A stretch of DNA of 64,000 bases from Verrucomicrobiota bacterium (GTDB lineage: Bacteria > Verrucomicrobiota > Verrucomicrobiia > Opitutales > Opitutaceae): the NCBI GenBank assembly GCA_016721945.1, contig JADKHC010000022.1, positions 1-64,000 of the forward strand. The letters are read 5' to 3'. Below are positions 35,619-45,266 of the stretch, piece by piece; position 1 is the stretch's first letter, and each line of letters opens with the position of its first letter. The notes under the pieces were generated by a model. The model made no database searches and had not been told where the DNA came from. It was given only the letters and a program-made list of their open reading frames with translations. A program made the translations under genes and the position numbers.

Positions 35619-35669
35619 GGCCACAACTATGCATTTTTTGTCATACCCACTATTAGATACGCACAAAAG

Positions 35670-36200
35670 ATGCGTACGCTTCGCCAAACCATGCAGAGCG
35701 ACTCCAGCGCACTTCTGGCATTTTCAGCCCAGATGCACGACAACCTGCTGCGCACTTTGCAAGGCCTGCGTCCCACTATATTAGAGCAGTGGGAAGTGCT
35801 TTTGCGCGCAGAACCGGTCACCTCCCCCCTGGCCAACCCCGACTCACTTGTATACCTGATGGGGTGGACGCTCGACCGCTTTCTTGCCACTTTACGCGGT
35901 CCCCTCGCCCGTCGTCGTCTCGCTGAGTGCGGCAGTAACAAGCCCGCCTACATCGAGGAAAAAGAGTTGTGCGCCTGTAAAATGAATCCGCTGCTCGCCT
36001 ACTTCGCGACAGCCGAACAAGCGCTCATCCAGGCCGTGCTACCTACTTTGCAACCGCGTGAACGCGAAGCGGTGCTCTCGGCCGTCCGGCTGGCGATGCA
36101 AGCCGTGGCTAAACGGGAAATCGACACGTTTTGTGCGGTCTGCCAGCGACGCCCCGATTCAGCCGCATCCCCGGCTACCCGCTGCGCTTCAGCTCACTAA
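35670..36200 (+). CDS. Unknown Cys-containing protein beside the cco operon
   Basis: A 176-residue, largely helical protein. Notable are ELCACKMNPLLAYF at about 104-117 and CAVCQRRPDS near the C-terminus (two C-x(1-2)-C pairs), which could bind a metal or respond to redox state. RPTILEQWEVLLRA resembles the RsbRD-N-type helical sensor pattern, but weakly. It is divergent from the cco operon and overlaps the AraC gene tail by 12 bases in opposite orientation. The role is unknown; regulation of the oxidase is possible from position alone. Confidence 0.6.
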   Translation: MRTLRQTMQSDSSALLAFSAQMHDNLLRTLQGLRPTILEQWEVLLRAEPVTSPLANPDSLVYLMGWTLDRFLATLRGPLARRRLAECGSNKPAYIEEKELCACKMNPLLAYFATAEQALIQAVLPTLQPREREAVLSAVRLAMQAVAKREIDTFCAVCQRRPDSAASPATRCASAH

Positions 36201-37103
36201 AACTTCCGCGTGAAGTTTTTCGCGGAAAGTCGATGGCGACTCTCCTGCGATTTTGCGAAACACACGGTTGAACTGCGATAGCGATTGAAACCCAGCTTCG
36301 AAAGCCGCCTCGCTCACTCGCTTATGCGGATTCAGCAGCAGATTTTTCACCTTCTCGACGCGCACACGCGCCAGATAATCGGTGAAGGTCATGCCTGTCG
36401 CCTTCTTGAACATCTTGCAGAAATAAAAAGCGCTGGTGTTCACCGACTGCGCCACCTGCGCGAGCGTGAGATCATCGTCCTGATGCTCGGAAATAAATAC
36501 ACGGGCCTTGGTGATGACTGGTGGTTCGGAGGACTCCTCCTTAACCATTAGCTGATTGCTCAGCGAGGCCAGATGCTGCGCGAAAATCGTCAGCAGTCGC
36601 AGAATCGACTCATACTGCTTCTTTGTGACGACTCTCGTCTGGAAATAAGCCTCCTCCAACCGCTTCAAATCGACCTCGCTCCCCCATTTCACCAGCTGAC
36701 GCGCGACAGTGTTGAATTCCTTTTTCGACGGAGTGTGCAAAAAAATCTGTCCGGTTTGCAGAAAGGCAACGAGGTTTTCACCCACTCGAATCGGCACCGC
36801 AGAATCGCAGAGCCCGGCAAAACACTTTAATGTTTTCGGCTCCAAACACGCCTGCTCTTCCACTTTTTTCTGCAGTTGCAGACATGACGCACAAGAATGG
36901 TTCGTCGTCGCCATTAACGCACAAAAAGGGTTCTCCTTGGGGTCCCCATTATGCGGAAGATCGAACGCTTCAATCGGGCGCAAACTGAGCGGTAAACCCG
37001 TCGTCTCACGAAACGCCTGCTCATAGTCGCGGTAAATCTGCGACTGTTTCAGTTGTGCGATCATCAAACGGCTACGTTTGGCGGGATTGTCAGACGCGTC
37101 CAT
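36189..37103 (-). CDS. PocR-domain AraC-family regulator
   Basis: A 304-residue regulator. Residues about 20-180 are a PocR-type sensory domain with a Cys set at 61, 71, 74, 86, 94 and 99 (FCALMATTNHSCASC, LKCFAGLCDSAVPI), suitable for metal or small-molecule sensing. Residues about 200-300 are the AraC DNA-binding domain with two helix-turn-helix units (DDLTLAQVAQSVNTSAFYFCK and RVSEAAFEAGFQSLSQFNRVF). The tail overlaps the convergent gene by 12 bases. Targets are unknown; a divergent start in the long gap before pyrB suggests autoregulation. Confidence 0.9.
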   Translation of the reverse strand: MDASDNPAKRSRLMIAQLKQSQIYRDYEQAFRETTGLPLSLRPIEAFDLPHNGDPKENPFCALMATTNHSCASCLQLQKKVEEQACLEPKTLKCFAGLCDSAVPIRVGENLVAFLQTGQIFLHTPSKKEFNTVARQLVKWGSEVDLKRLEEAYFQTRVVTKKQYESILRLLTIFAQHLASLSNQLMVKEESSEPPVITKARVFISEHQDDDLTLAQVAQSVNTSAFYFCKMFKKATGMTFTDYLARVRVEKVKNLLLNPHKRVSEAAFEAGFQSLSQFNRVFRKIAGESPSTFREKLHAEVLVS

Positions 37104-37586
37104 AAAGACGAATTTATGGGGTCTTTTTGTCTCGCGCGCAACCGGGATCTAAATTCGACCTATTACTTTAATTATTGATTTCCAATATTTAGCATAACCA
37201 GTCTAGGGTATTCGGATAACTACTGACTTCCGTAAATCTCGTAATACGGGCTTAAAACTCTTTGGGTTATTTTTTACAAGATGCTGCTGTAGGACAAAAT
37301 ATGCGCAATCAAGTACAATATTTACGGCTCTATTTTGGCTAAAACGGCCTTTCTGGAATTGTTCGCTGAATCGACGCCCTTTTCGGCAAATTACCAACAA
37401 ATCAAGCAACCCGTCCACGTGCTCACGCTGCTCACAGAAAATTCTTCCAAAGCACGTTCCGACAGGACACAAGAAAACCCAGTGCCTGCCCTGCAACGCC
37501 TCACCGCCAAAACGAACCGTACCGCCACAACGCGGAGCGGTTCCGGCCTTTTCGCCACGCAACAGGGCGCGCACGCCTGACCTACC
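37104..37586. other. Intergenic region before pyrB
   Basis: The first 100 bases are AT-rich (TATTACTTTAATTATTG, ATATTTAGCATAA) and probably hold the regulator promoter and others. The rest has only weak ORFs, of which the 81-codon one at 37335 needs a TTG start and has no family features. A pyrR-type leader with recognisable anti-terminator was not found. Confidence 0.4.
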
Positions 37587-38531
37587 ATGCTCTGGACGCG
37601 CAAACACCTTATCACCATAGAAGAGCTCAGCCTCGCCGAGATCGAACAGATCCATACGACCGCTGCCACCTTTAAGAAAATTCTGGCGCGTGGCGTCAAA
37701 AAACTTCCGGCGCTCCGAGGCAAGACGGTCGTGAACCTCTTCCTAGAACCAAGCACGCGCACCCGCATGGCCTTCGACATGGCGGCCAAGCGCCTCAGCG
37801 CCGACGTCATCTCCTTCGACTCAGCGAGCAGCAGCACCACGAAGGGCGAAACCCTCCGCGACACCGCCCAAAACATCGAAGCACTCAAAGCCGACATGAT
37901 CGTGCTTCGTCATGGCGCTTCCGGCGCGCCTCTCTACCTGAGCAAAATCCTCAACATCCCGGTCATCAACGCCGGTGATGGGGCCCACGAGCACCCCTCG
38001 CAAGGCCTGCTCGACACCTTCACGATGAAGGAGCACCTCGGCTCCCTCAAAGGCCGCAAGGTCGTCATCCTTGGCGACATTCTCTTCAGTCGCGTCGCCC
38101 GATCCAACATCTATGCGCTAAACAAGATGGGGGCCCGCGTCACGCTCGTCGGCCCCGCCACGCTGGTCCCTCCCGCATTCACGGAACTGGGCGTAGAAGT
38201 CTCGCACGATTTGAAAAGTGCCCTGGCCGACGCCGAAGTCGTCATGCTTCTCCGGATACAACACGAACGCCAGGCCAGCAGCCACTTCCCGTCGATCGGC
38301 GAATACACCAGCATGTTCGGTCTCAACAAAACCCGGGCTTCCTGGCTGAACCCCAAGGCCATCATCATGCACCCCGGTCCAATCAACCGCGGCGTCGAAA
38401 TCGACAGCGAACTCGCCGACGGCGAACACAGCGTGATCCTCGAACAAGTGAGCAACGGCATCGCCGTCCGCATGGCCGCACTTTACCTCTGCGCTGGTGG
38501 CCAGCCTGAAAACGCCACCGCGACCGACTGA
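37587..38531 (+). CDS. pyrB: Aspartate carbamoyltransferase catalytic subunit
   Basis: A 314-residue enzyme making carbamoyl-aspartate from carbamoyl phosphate and aspartate, the committed step of pyrimidine synthesis. The carbamoyl-phosphate motif STRTR is at 56-60 (LEPSTRTRMAF); HGASGAP and the aspartate-loop region RIQHERQ are intact; HPGPINRGVEI is near the C-terminus. Length is normal. pyrC follows after 113 bases. No pyrI is present, so this is probably the unregulated or PyrC-associated form. Confidence 0.97.
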   Translation: MLWTRKHLITIEELSLAEIEQIHTTAATFKKILARGVKKLPALRGKTVVNLFLEPSTRTRMAFDMAAKRLSADVISFDSASSSTTKGETLRDTAQNIEALKADMIVLRHGASGAPLYLSKILNIPVINAGDGAHEHPSQGLLDTFTMKEHLGSLKGRKVVILGDILFSRVARSNIYALNKMGARVTLVGPATLVPPAFTELGVEVSHDLKSALADAEVVMLLRIQHERQASSHFPSIGEYTSMFGLNKTRASWLNPKAIIMHPGPINRGVEIDSELADGEHSVILEQVSNGIAVRMAALYLCAGGQPENATATD

Positions 38532-38644
38532 GATAACGCCAACTTCCAAACGCATAACAAATCCCAACCGCCAATCCAGTTCCTCCGCTCACCTTGAGTA
38601 TTCTTTGGGATCTGGATTCTGGCCTTTGAAATTTCAAGAAAACC

Positions 38645-39934
38645 ATGTCCTCACTTTGGATCTCCAATGCCCGCGTGATCGATCCGGCTTCCGGACGCGA
38701 CGAAGTCGGCAACCTCTTTATCAGCGACGGTAAAATCGTCGCCTCGCTCTCGGCCGCCGCAAAAAAAAGCGCGAAGAAAATCGACGCCCGCGGTCTCATT
38801 GCCTGCCCCGGCCTCGTCGACATCCATGTTCACTTTCGGGAACCAGGCCAGACCCACAAAGAGACGATTGCAACCGGCTCCCAGGCAGCCGCAGCCGGCG
38901 GCTTCACGTCCGTCGTGTGCATGCCCAACACCTCGCCGGTCGCCGACACCGCCGGTACAATTCAGTACATCAATGATGCCATCCGTCGTGATGCGGTGGT
39001 CAAAGTTTACCCGACTGGCTGCATCACCGTCGGCATGAAAGGCCAGTCCCTCGCGCCCATCGGCTCGCTCAAACGTGCCGGCGTCGTCGCCATCACCGAC
39101 GACGGTGATTGCGTGCAAAATAACGAGGTCATGCGTCGCGCCGCAGAATACGCGAAGATGTTCGAACTCCCGATCATGGATCACTGCCAGGATGCGTCCA
39201 TGACTCAGGGTGCAGTAATGAATGAAGGGATCATGTCCATTCGCCTCGGCCTTCGCGGTTGGCCCAACGCAGCCGAGGACGTCATCGTCTCGCGCAACGT
39301 CATTCTCTCGACCTACACCGGCGCGCACATCCACATGCAGCACATCTCGTCGAGAAACTCCGTCGAGATTCTCCGCCGCGCAAAAGCTCGCGGCGTGCAT
39401 GTCACGGCCGAAGCTACACCGCATCACATCGCGCTCACCGACGCGGAACTCGCGACTTACGACACGAATTTCAAAATGAATCCGCCGCTCCGAACCGAGG
39501 CGGACCGCCAAGAAATCATCGCCGGCCTGCGCGACGGCACTCTCGACTGTATCTCGACCGACCACGCGCCGCACACCGACTACGAAAAAGACAAGGAGTT
39601 CGACTACGCGCCCAACGGTATCCTTGGGTTGGAGACATCGCTCGCCGTCACGCTGCAAGTGCTCGTGCGCGAGAATAAATTCAAACTCCCCTACGTCATC
39701 GACCTGATGACGCGCAAACCCGCCGAAATCGTAAAACTCCAGGCGGGCACGCTGGCCGAAGGGGCCGCTGGCGATGTCTGCTTGTTCGACCCCGATGAAG
39801 AATGGGTTTATCAGTCGAAAAAAGGTTTCAGTAAATCGAGCAACTCGCCGTGGAACGGCGAAACGCTCAAAGGCCGCGTCAAAACCACCATCGTCGACGG
39901 ACGCATCGTCTTCGCTAACGGAAAAATCAAGTAA
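38645..39934 (+). CDS. pyrC: Dihydroorotase, class I
   Basis: A 429-residue amidohydrolase closing carbamoyl-aspartate to dihydroorotate. Zinc ligands His61 and His63 are in DIHVHFREPGQTHKE; CMPNT, DHCQD and the late ISTDHAPH motif with catalytic Asp are present. The class I form (about 430 residues) is the type that often pairs with PyrB, which lies directly upstream. The spacing of 113 bases without a clear terminator allows co-transcription. The stop is 24 bases from the convergent pseudokinase gene. Confidence 0.96.
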   Translation: MSSLWISNARVIDPASGRDEVGNLFISDGKIVASLSAAAKKSAKKIDARGLIACPGLVDIHVHFREPGQTHKETIATGSQAAAAGGFTSVVCMPNTSPVADTAGTIQYINDAIRRDAVVKVYPTGCITVGMKGQSLAPIGSLKRAGVVAITDDGDCVQNNEVMRRAAEYAKMFELPIMDHCQDASMTQGAVMNEGIMSIRLGLRGWPNAAEDVIVSRNVILSTYTGAHIHMQHISSRNSVEILRRAKARGVHVTAEATPHHIALTDAELATYDTNFKMNPPLRTEADRQEIIAGLRDGTLDCISTDHAPHTDYEKDKEFDYAPNGILGLETSLAVTLQVLVRENKFKLPYVIDLMTRKPAEIVKLQAGTLAEGAAGDVCLFDPDEEWVYQSKKGFSKSSNSPWNGETLKGRVKTTIVDGRIVFANGKIK

Positions 39935-39958
39935 GCCCGGCTCGGCGTTAATCTACGC

Positions 39959-42724
39959 CTATTGTCCGCTGAGGTAGATCGCCTGCTTCGAATCGAGATC
40001 GATCCACGATTTGGGAAAAGGCACGAAGCCGATCATGTAGACTTTTTTGTCGGTCACTTTTCCCGTGCGACCGTCGAACAGCATCAGACCGACGCCTTTT
40101 TCCGTCGGCACTTGGATGGCGATGTTAGCATTGATTGTTTTTGGATCGTAGCGGTCCACCAAGAGTTCAGCCAGCTCTTGAGCGAGCGCAGCTTGTTCGG
40201 GCAAAGACGGCGTCGTTTCCAAAATTCTTAAAGGTTGGGCATCTTTTGGCGCTTTGAACGGCCAACTAATCTTGATCTCTTTGTCGTCGTGTTTGGCTTT
40301 TTTAACCCGGCGCAATTCTTCCAGCTTGCCGCTAATCTTTTCTTTTTGCGCCGCAGCTGACTGAGTAGTGGCTAGTTTACTTTTTTCCTCTTTGGAAAGG
40401 TTCTCTTCTTCATCGTTCGATGAAAAGAATCGACCGATTTGTTCGAAGCTTATCGTGGGCAGCTTTGGTGGATGTTGAATACCCCGCCAGGTCGTCCCGC
40501 CGACCAAAACCAGCATGACCAACCAGCTGATCAGGGCTACGAGTTGCGTATCCTTGAAACGCAGCGGCAACGGCACGGGCTCGGGTTTGGGGTCGAGCGT
40601 GAGCTTGCTGATTTGCTCGTTGGTTTCCTGCAGCAATTTCAGCACTGCCCGCGGACCTGGCACCGTCTCTGCCTTGAGAATCGACAACGCTTCAAAGCGG
40701 CAATGCCACCAACCCGAACGTAATTTCCAAGGCCGCTCTTCCTGGACGTGATTCAGCAACTTTTTGCGATGAACGCCATGCCAGCGCAATCTCGCTATAA
40801 CCACTACTATGGGACAAAGCCCCGCAGCGAAATAGGCCGGTTGATTTTGCCAGACAATAGCAACCGCACTCGCCAACAAAAGCCAGAACAGCACGAGAAA
40901 CTTGAAACGACCAAAGACGAGCAGCCCAAATTTCAGCGCGTAGCCCAAACGCAGCCAGGTACCTGCGGTGGAGAGTTTCTCGCCGTGCTGGCGAAGCACG
41001 CGATATTGCTCCTCGTTCCACTCCTGATGCGTGACGTAATCGAAGATCTTCGGTTCACGATTGGTGTAGGCTATAACGACAAGTTCGGCATGACTGGCAT
41101 CCTTTTTCTTAAAGAGCCGGTCGAGCACCGGATCACGTGAACAAGCGTAGCGCTTCAGCATCTCGGCCCGTTCCGCGCTGAGCACGATTTCAGGCTCCAT
41201 GCATAGCTTCATAACAGCGGCCAGCTGTACGGCGTCTCTTGCGGAAAGCCATTTATTATGCTGTGCAAGGGTCGATGCGGATTCGTAGATCCGCTCGATT
41301 TCTCCCAGCATTCGCCCCACTTCGGCATCGAGCTGTTCTATCTGCTGCACGATCGGAAGCGCAGTAAATCCATAAACAATCCCCAAACCTAAAGGTTGCA
41401 TCTCGGGCAAGAGTAACTCCCGTAAGTAGACTTCGTCGATCTTGCGTCCACGTAAAACAAGCGGTGTTTGGTGGCCGGAAAAAAACTTGAGAATGAGCGC
41501 CATCACCACATCGCGAATCACCTCTGAAGGCAGCTGTTGAATTCCTGGTGTCTCGACCAGTTTCAGCATCTGTTCGAACCGCTCCTTCGTTTTTTTGTGC
41601 GCACCTTCTTGAGCGATGAAATACGCGAGCGTAGAAACATTGGTGGAATCGTAGATGTTCTCCAACCCGTCGTGCCACTGCGCCTCCTGTGAGAAAAATT
41701 CTGCGGCTTCCGAAACCGTGTACGCATGGTCTTTCCAGATAAAGAGTCGTTCGTTTTTCCCTAAATTGTAGCGTTCTTTGACCGGTCGTTTTTGCAGCCA
41801 ACTCTCGATTTGGGGCAGGCCCCAACGTCCATCGCGCGAACCCGTGAGCAGGCCACGCAACAGCGTGTTAATCTCTCCATCCATCGCGGGCATCATCTCA
41901 ACCGCGCCAGCCCGAACCATCTGGTTTTCCTCTTTCAAAAGGTTTTCGGCACGCGCGCGAAGCTCCGGTGTGGAACGGGAAACGTCGCGTTCGAGCATAT
42001 ACCCGAGAATATGCTTTCCGAGGACGACTTCCTGCAGCACCCGGCCAAGCGACCACCAATCCCACGCACGTAATTCCGGTCCGCGTGTGTAATGATGAAG
42101 CCCGACTGCCTCAGGTGGCGCGTAAAACGGGTCCATGCTTACCTCCACCGGCCCCTCCACGCCCTCAATAAGCTCCGCAGTTTCGAAACCGCCGAGCATC
42201 ACATTCAGCCCGGCTTCCGTTGAGCGCACGAAAATCATATCAGGCCTGAGGTTGAGATGCACCACACCGACTTTGTGCAAGCTCCCCAACGCCTGTGAAA
42301 GCTGCCGCACGATCAATTCGATCTCAGGTCTCGTGGCTTTTTTTCGGCCAGCCCATTCGCGCAACGTCACTGCGGGCGCCGCCTGCACCACCTCGACACG
42401 CCGCCCCTCGTGCTGAACGGATTCCCTGAGTTCCACCAAGCTTTTGTTTTGCGCACGCTTGATCGCATCCCAGGCCTTCGCGCGCACATCGTCGCGCACT
42501 CGAAATGCGCGGATAACAAAATCGCTCATCAGGCCCACGTGCTGCGCTTTGAACGTCTTGCCGTACGTCACATCAGGCAATTGCTCAACTATCTGATAGA
42601 TACCTCGCCAACGCGCCCCGGTCTTCAGGTTTTCGAGATCGAGCGGCGAAGCGGTTTTTTCCAATACATGCCCCTCCGCTTCGGGCGGCGCGTCTGACGC
42701 TGAACTGCCTGTCGGGGGATTCAT
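39959..42724 (-). CDS. Membrane protein with inactive protein-kinase-like domain
   Basis: A 921-residue protein. Residues about 40-325 have a serine/threonine kinase fold: IVRQLSQALGSLHKVGVVHLNLRPDMIF at 138-165, APPEA at 202 and WDWWSLGRVL at 221-230. Key catalytic positions are changed: the VAIK lysine is Arg72 (VIRAF), HRDLK is HLNLR with Asn158 for the catalytic Asp, and DFG is GGF at 178-180. A helical region follows, then helices at about 600-625, 630-648 and 720-742. The Glu/Lys-rich linker at about 755-800 leads to a compact C-terminal domain that may be exported. It is probably a scaffold or ligand-binding pseudokinase. It is a single gene, divergent from the CPBP gene. Confidence 0.8.
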   Translation of the reverse strand: MNPPTGSSASDAPPEAEGHVLEKTASPLDLENLKTGARWRGIYQIVEQLPDVTYGKTFKAQHVGLMSDFVIRAFRVRDDVRAKAWDAIKRAQNKSLVELRESVQHEGRRVEVVQAAPAVTLREWAGRKKATRPEIELIVRQLSQALGSLHKVGVVHLNLRPDMIFVRSTEAGLNVMLGGFETAELIEGVEGPVEVSMDPFYAPPEAVGLHHYTRGPELRAWDWWSLGRVLQEVVLGKHILGYMLERDVSRSTPELRARAENLLKEENQMVRAGAVEMMPAMDGEINTLLRGLLTGSRDGRWGLPQIESWLQKRPVKERYNLGKNERLFIWKDHAYTVSEAAEFFSQEAQWHDGLENIYDSTNVSTLAYFIAQEGAHKKTKERFEQMLKLVETPGIQQLPSEVIRDVVMALILKFFSGHQTPLVLRGRKIDEVYLRELLLPEMQPLGLGIVYGFTALPIVQQIEQLDAEVGRMLGEIERIYESASTLAQHNKWLSARDAVQLAAVMKLCMEPEIVLSAERAEMLKRYACSRDPVLDRLFKKKDASHAELVVIAYTNREPKIFDYVTHQEWNEEQYRVLRQHGEKLSTAGTWLRLGYALKFGLLVFGRFKFLVLFWLLLASAVAIVWQNQPAYFAAGLCPIVVVIARLRWHGVHRKKLLNHVQEERPWKLRSGWWHCRFEALSILKAETVPGPRAVLKLLQETNEQISKLTLDPKPEPVPLPLRFKDTQLVALISWLVMLVLVGGTTWRGIQHPPKLPTISFEQIGRFFSSNDEEENLSKEEKSKLATTQSAAAQKEKISGKLEELRRVKKAKHDDKEIKISWPFKAPKDAQPLRILETTPSLPEQAALAQELAELLVDRYDPKTINANIAIQVPTEKGVGLMLFDGRTGKVTDKKVYMIGFVPFPKSWIDLDSKQAIYLSGQ

Positions 42725-42872
42725 CAGGAAAAATAGTGAAACAACCTAGTTCAAGATCGGCGCAAACCGCCTTTTAATTAGGGATTTATACTACTTGATG
42801 AGCCTGGCTTAACTGCCGCAGGCGTGTGGTTTATCAAACCCCTGTCCTTGAAATGAATCCGCCAGCCTGAAA

Positions 42873-43754
42873 GTGTGGCCCTCCATGCCGCTCAAAACCA
42901 TCGTCGCCGCCCTCTTCGAATACGGACTTGTCGCGCTCGGATGGATACTGATCTGGCGGCTGCAATTTTCGGCCAAAGCCCGTGAAAAAAGAAAATACGC
43001 TCCAGCGACGCTTCCTCGCTGGCCGGTCGATTGTCCCAGTTTTGGGCTCGCCTCGCTTTGTGTATGCCTGGGCTGGTTCGCGGCCTCAGTCAGCCTTGCG
43101 CAGTTGATCCACCATCTGCCTTCGCTCAAGACCGACGAAGGCTTGCTGGCCATTTTTAGCGGGATGCTTTCCCAGCTCGGTCTGTTGCTCGGCGCAATCG
43201 CGGGAATGAGCTATCTTCGCAAAAACAACCCACGCGCCTCGCTAAACGAACCTACTCCAAGACCTAATCCATCAATTGCGAAGATCGTGACGGCCGGTTT
43301 CACCACGTTCGCGATCACCGTTTCGATTGTAGTCCCTGTGCAGTGGTTATGGGAACAACTACTCATTTTGCTCCACCTGCCGACCACCCGGCAGGAGATG
43401 GTGGAAATCTTTTTTCGCACTGCGTCTCCCACGCGCGTCGCCATGCTGGCCGGAATCGCAGTGCTGATGGCCCCTGTCACGGAAGAACTTGTTTTCCGCG
43501 GCGGACTGTTTCGCTTTCTTCGCGACCGCACCCCACGCTGGATTGCGCTCGCCCTACCCGCACTGATTTTCGCCGGCCTGCACGTGAACCCCCAAACGCT
43601 TGACGGCCTGATCACGCTCGCGCCGCTCACCGCCTTTAGCGTCATCTTTTCACTCGCCTACGAACGCACCGGACGCATTGCCGTGGTGATGATCGCTCAC
43701 GCATTGTTTAATTTGCACACCGTCATCTTTCTGCTGCTAGGCTTGGGGAAATAA
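42873..43754 (+). CDS. CPBP-family intramembrane metalloprotease
   Basis: A 293-residue membrane protein with about eight helices. The CPBP (Abi/CAAX protease-like) motifs are all visible: EELVFRGGLF at about 204-213, FAGLHVNP with the second metal His, and HALFNLH with the third motif near residue 272. The active site would sit inside the membrane. Substrate is unknown. Four bases separate it from thiL, so the two and tsaE form one operon. Confidence 0.92.
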   Translation: MWPSMPLKTIVAALFEYGLVALGWILIWRLQFSAKAREKRKYAPATLPRWPVDCPSFGLASLCVCLGWFAASVSLAQLIHHLPSLKTDEGLLAIFSGMLSQLGLLLGAIAGMSYLRKNNPRASLNEPTPRPNPSIAKIVTAGFTTFAITVSIVVPVQWLWEQLLILLHLPTTRQEMVEIFFRTASPTRVAMLAGIAVLMAPVTEELVFRGGLFRFLRDRTPRWIALALPALIFAGLHVNPQTLDGLITLAPLTAFSVIFSLAYERTGRIAVVMIAHALFNLHTVIFLLLGLGK

Positions 43755-43758
43755 TCCG

Positions 43759-44712
43759 ATGTCACCGTTCGCCAAACGCACTTCCGACTCCGTCGCCTCG
43801 CTCGGCGAAGAACGCCTCATCGCAGCCATCCGACGCTGGCTCGGCTCAGCCACGCCGCCCGCACCCCACGGCATCGGCGACGACTGTGCGGTGCTGCCGC
43901 CCTCAAAACGCCGACAGGCGATCACGGTCGACCCAGTGATTTACGGACGCCATTTCGACGATCAAGTGCCGCCACGTGCCGTTGGCGCGAAACTCCTCAA
44001 GCGTAACCTCAGTGATCTCGCCGCGATGGGTGCCGAACCAACCGCTGCCGTCATCGCGCTCACGCTCGATCCACGCGTCAGCATCGTTTGGCTGGAGACG
44101 TTTTATCGCGGCCTCGCAGCCTGCGCGCGAACCTACGGCGTGCCGATCGTCGGTGGTGACATCGCTCAAGCCGATGGCGTGCTCGCTGCCAATCTGACTC
44201 TCCTCGGTCAAGCCACCGGGCCGCGCATGCTGCTCCGCACCGGTGCTGAAATTGGCGATTGGATCTACGTGACAGGAAAACTCGGCGGCAGCATCGCCGG
44301 ACATCATTTTAGTTTTAAACCCCGCCTCGCCGAAGGAGCCTGGCTCGCCGCGCGCGCCGAGACCCTCGCTATGATCGACCTAAGCGACGGCCTGGCCAAA
44401 GACCTCCGCGCGCTCACGCCTAAAAAAGCAGAACCTTCAATAATCGCCAAGTTCGTGCCTATCAGTCAGGACGCAGTCCGACTCGCAAAAAAAACCGGTC
44501 GTACGCCTCTCGCCCATGCGCTCAGTGACGGCGAAGATTACGAACTGCTTTTTGTCGTAAGCCAAAACGCCAACCACTTCGCCTTCGAGCGAGCCTGGCA
44601 CCGGCGTTTCAAAACGCCCCTCTCCTGTCTCGGCCATTTCGTACAGCTCGGTCACCGCGCGGCTGACACCGTCGAACTCGGTAAATTTCACGGCTATGAG
44701 CATCTTCGCTGA
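43759..44712 (+). CDS. thiL: Thiamine-monophosphate kinase
   Basis: A 317-residue kinase of the PurM/ThiL fold making thiamine diphosphate from the monophosphate with ATP. GEERLIAAIRRWL and GIGDDCAVL at the start, LLKRNLSDLAAMGAEP and VGGDIAQADG in the middle, and MIDLSDGLAKDLRAL and SDGEDYELLF near the end are the family signatures. Length is normal. Its end overlaps tsaE by 17 bases. Confidence 0.96.
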   Translation: MSPFAKRTSDSVASLGEERLIAAIRRWLGSATPPAPHGIGDDCAVLPPSKRRQAITVDPVIYGRHFDDQVPPRAVGAKLLKRNLSDLAAMGAEPTAAVIALTLDPRVSIVWLETFYRGLAACARTYGVPIVGGDIAQADGVLAANLTLLGQATGPRMLLRTGAEIGDWIYVTGKLGGSIAGHHFSFKPRLAEGAWLAARAETLAMIDLSDGLAKDLRALTPKKAEPSIIAKFVPISQDAVRLAKKTGRTPLAHALSDGEDYELLFVVSQNANHFAFERAWHRRFKTPLSCLGHFVQLGHRAADTVELGKFHGYEHLR

Positions 44713-45154
44713 ACTCACCGCCGGTATCACAACTCGCTCCGCCGAAGAGACGCAGTCCATCGCGCTTCGCCTCGCGCAAGCGCTGCCCGTCGATGCTACG
44801 CTCGCGCTCCACGGCAATCTCGGCGTCGGGAAAACCACGTTCGTGCAAGGACTCGCCAAAGGCTTTGGCGTGACCGACGCCGTCACCAGCCCGACCTTCA
44901 ATATTTTCACGCTACATCGTGGTGGTTCGCGCACCCTCGTACATCTCGATGCTTACCGATTGGAGAATGATCGGCAAATCGACTCGCTGATGCTCGACGA
45001 TTTTCTAACAAGCCCGTTCTGCCTCGCAGTCGAATGGCCGGAAAAAATCGCGACTTGGCTGCCACGAGACGCACTCCACGTGACGCTCAGTATCCTCGAC
45101 GAACACCGGCATCACGTACAGTTATCCAACAACCTTCCCCCACAGCCAAAGTAA
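44696..45154 (+). CDS. tsaE: tRNA threonylcarbamoyladenosine ATPase TsaE
   Basis: A 152-residue P-loop ATPase working with TsaB/TsaD in t6A modification of tRNAs that read ANN codons. Walker A is GNLGVGKTTF; SPTFNIFTLH and LVHLDAYRL are the conserved switch-like segments and VEWPEK the final motif. Length is normal. Overlap with thiL (17 bases) suggests coupled translation. Confidence 0.96.
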   Translation: MSIFAELTAGITTRSAEETQSIALRLAQALPVDATLALHGNLGVGKTTFVQGLAKGFGVTDAVTSPTFNIFTLHRGGSRTLVHLDAYRLENDRQIDSLMLDDFLTSPFCLAVEWPEKIATWLPRDALHVTLSILDEHRHHVQLSNNLPPQPK

Positions 45155-45214
45155 CCTAATGGGTTGCTTTCCCCAACGCGACAGCGTGGCGCCCGCCCTA
45201 TCAGTCAACAAAAA

Positions 45215-45238
45215 GGGGCGGACATTGAAGTCCGCCCC
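45215..45238 (-). terminator. Rho-independent terminator of the RG-rich gene
   Basis: GGGGCGGAC-attgaa-GTCCGCCCC forms a perfect 9-bp stem. On the minus strand it is followed by TTTTTGTTG, 29 bases after the stop of the gene at 45267. It may also slow transcription of tsaE from the other side. Confidence 0.8.
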
Positions 45239-45266
45239 GGAAGTAAAAACGATGAACGGCTACCTA

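Noticed and set aside
37335..37580. 81-codon ORF before pyrB as a leader gene
   Set aside because: Requires a TTG start, has no ribosome site and a Thr/Arg-rich random composition.
38651..39658. 335-codon minus-strand ORF opposite pyrC
   Set aside because: The plus strand encodes a complete dihydroorotase with all motifs; the reverse has none.
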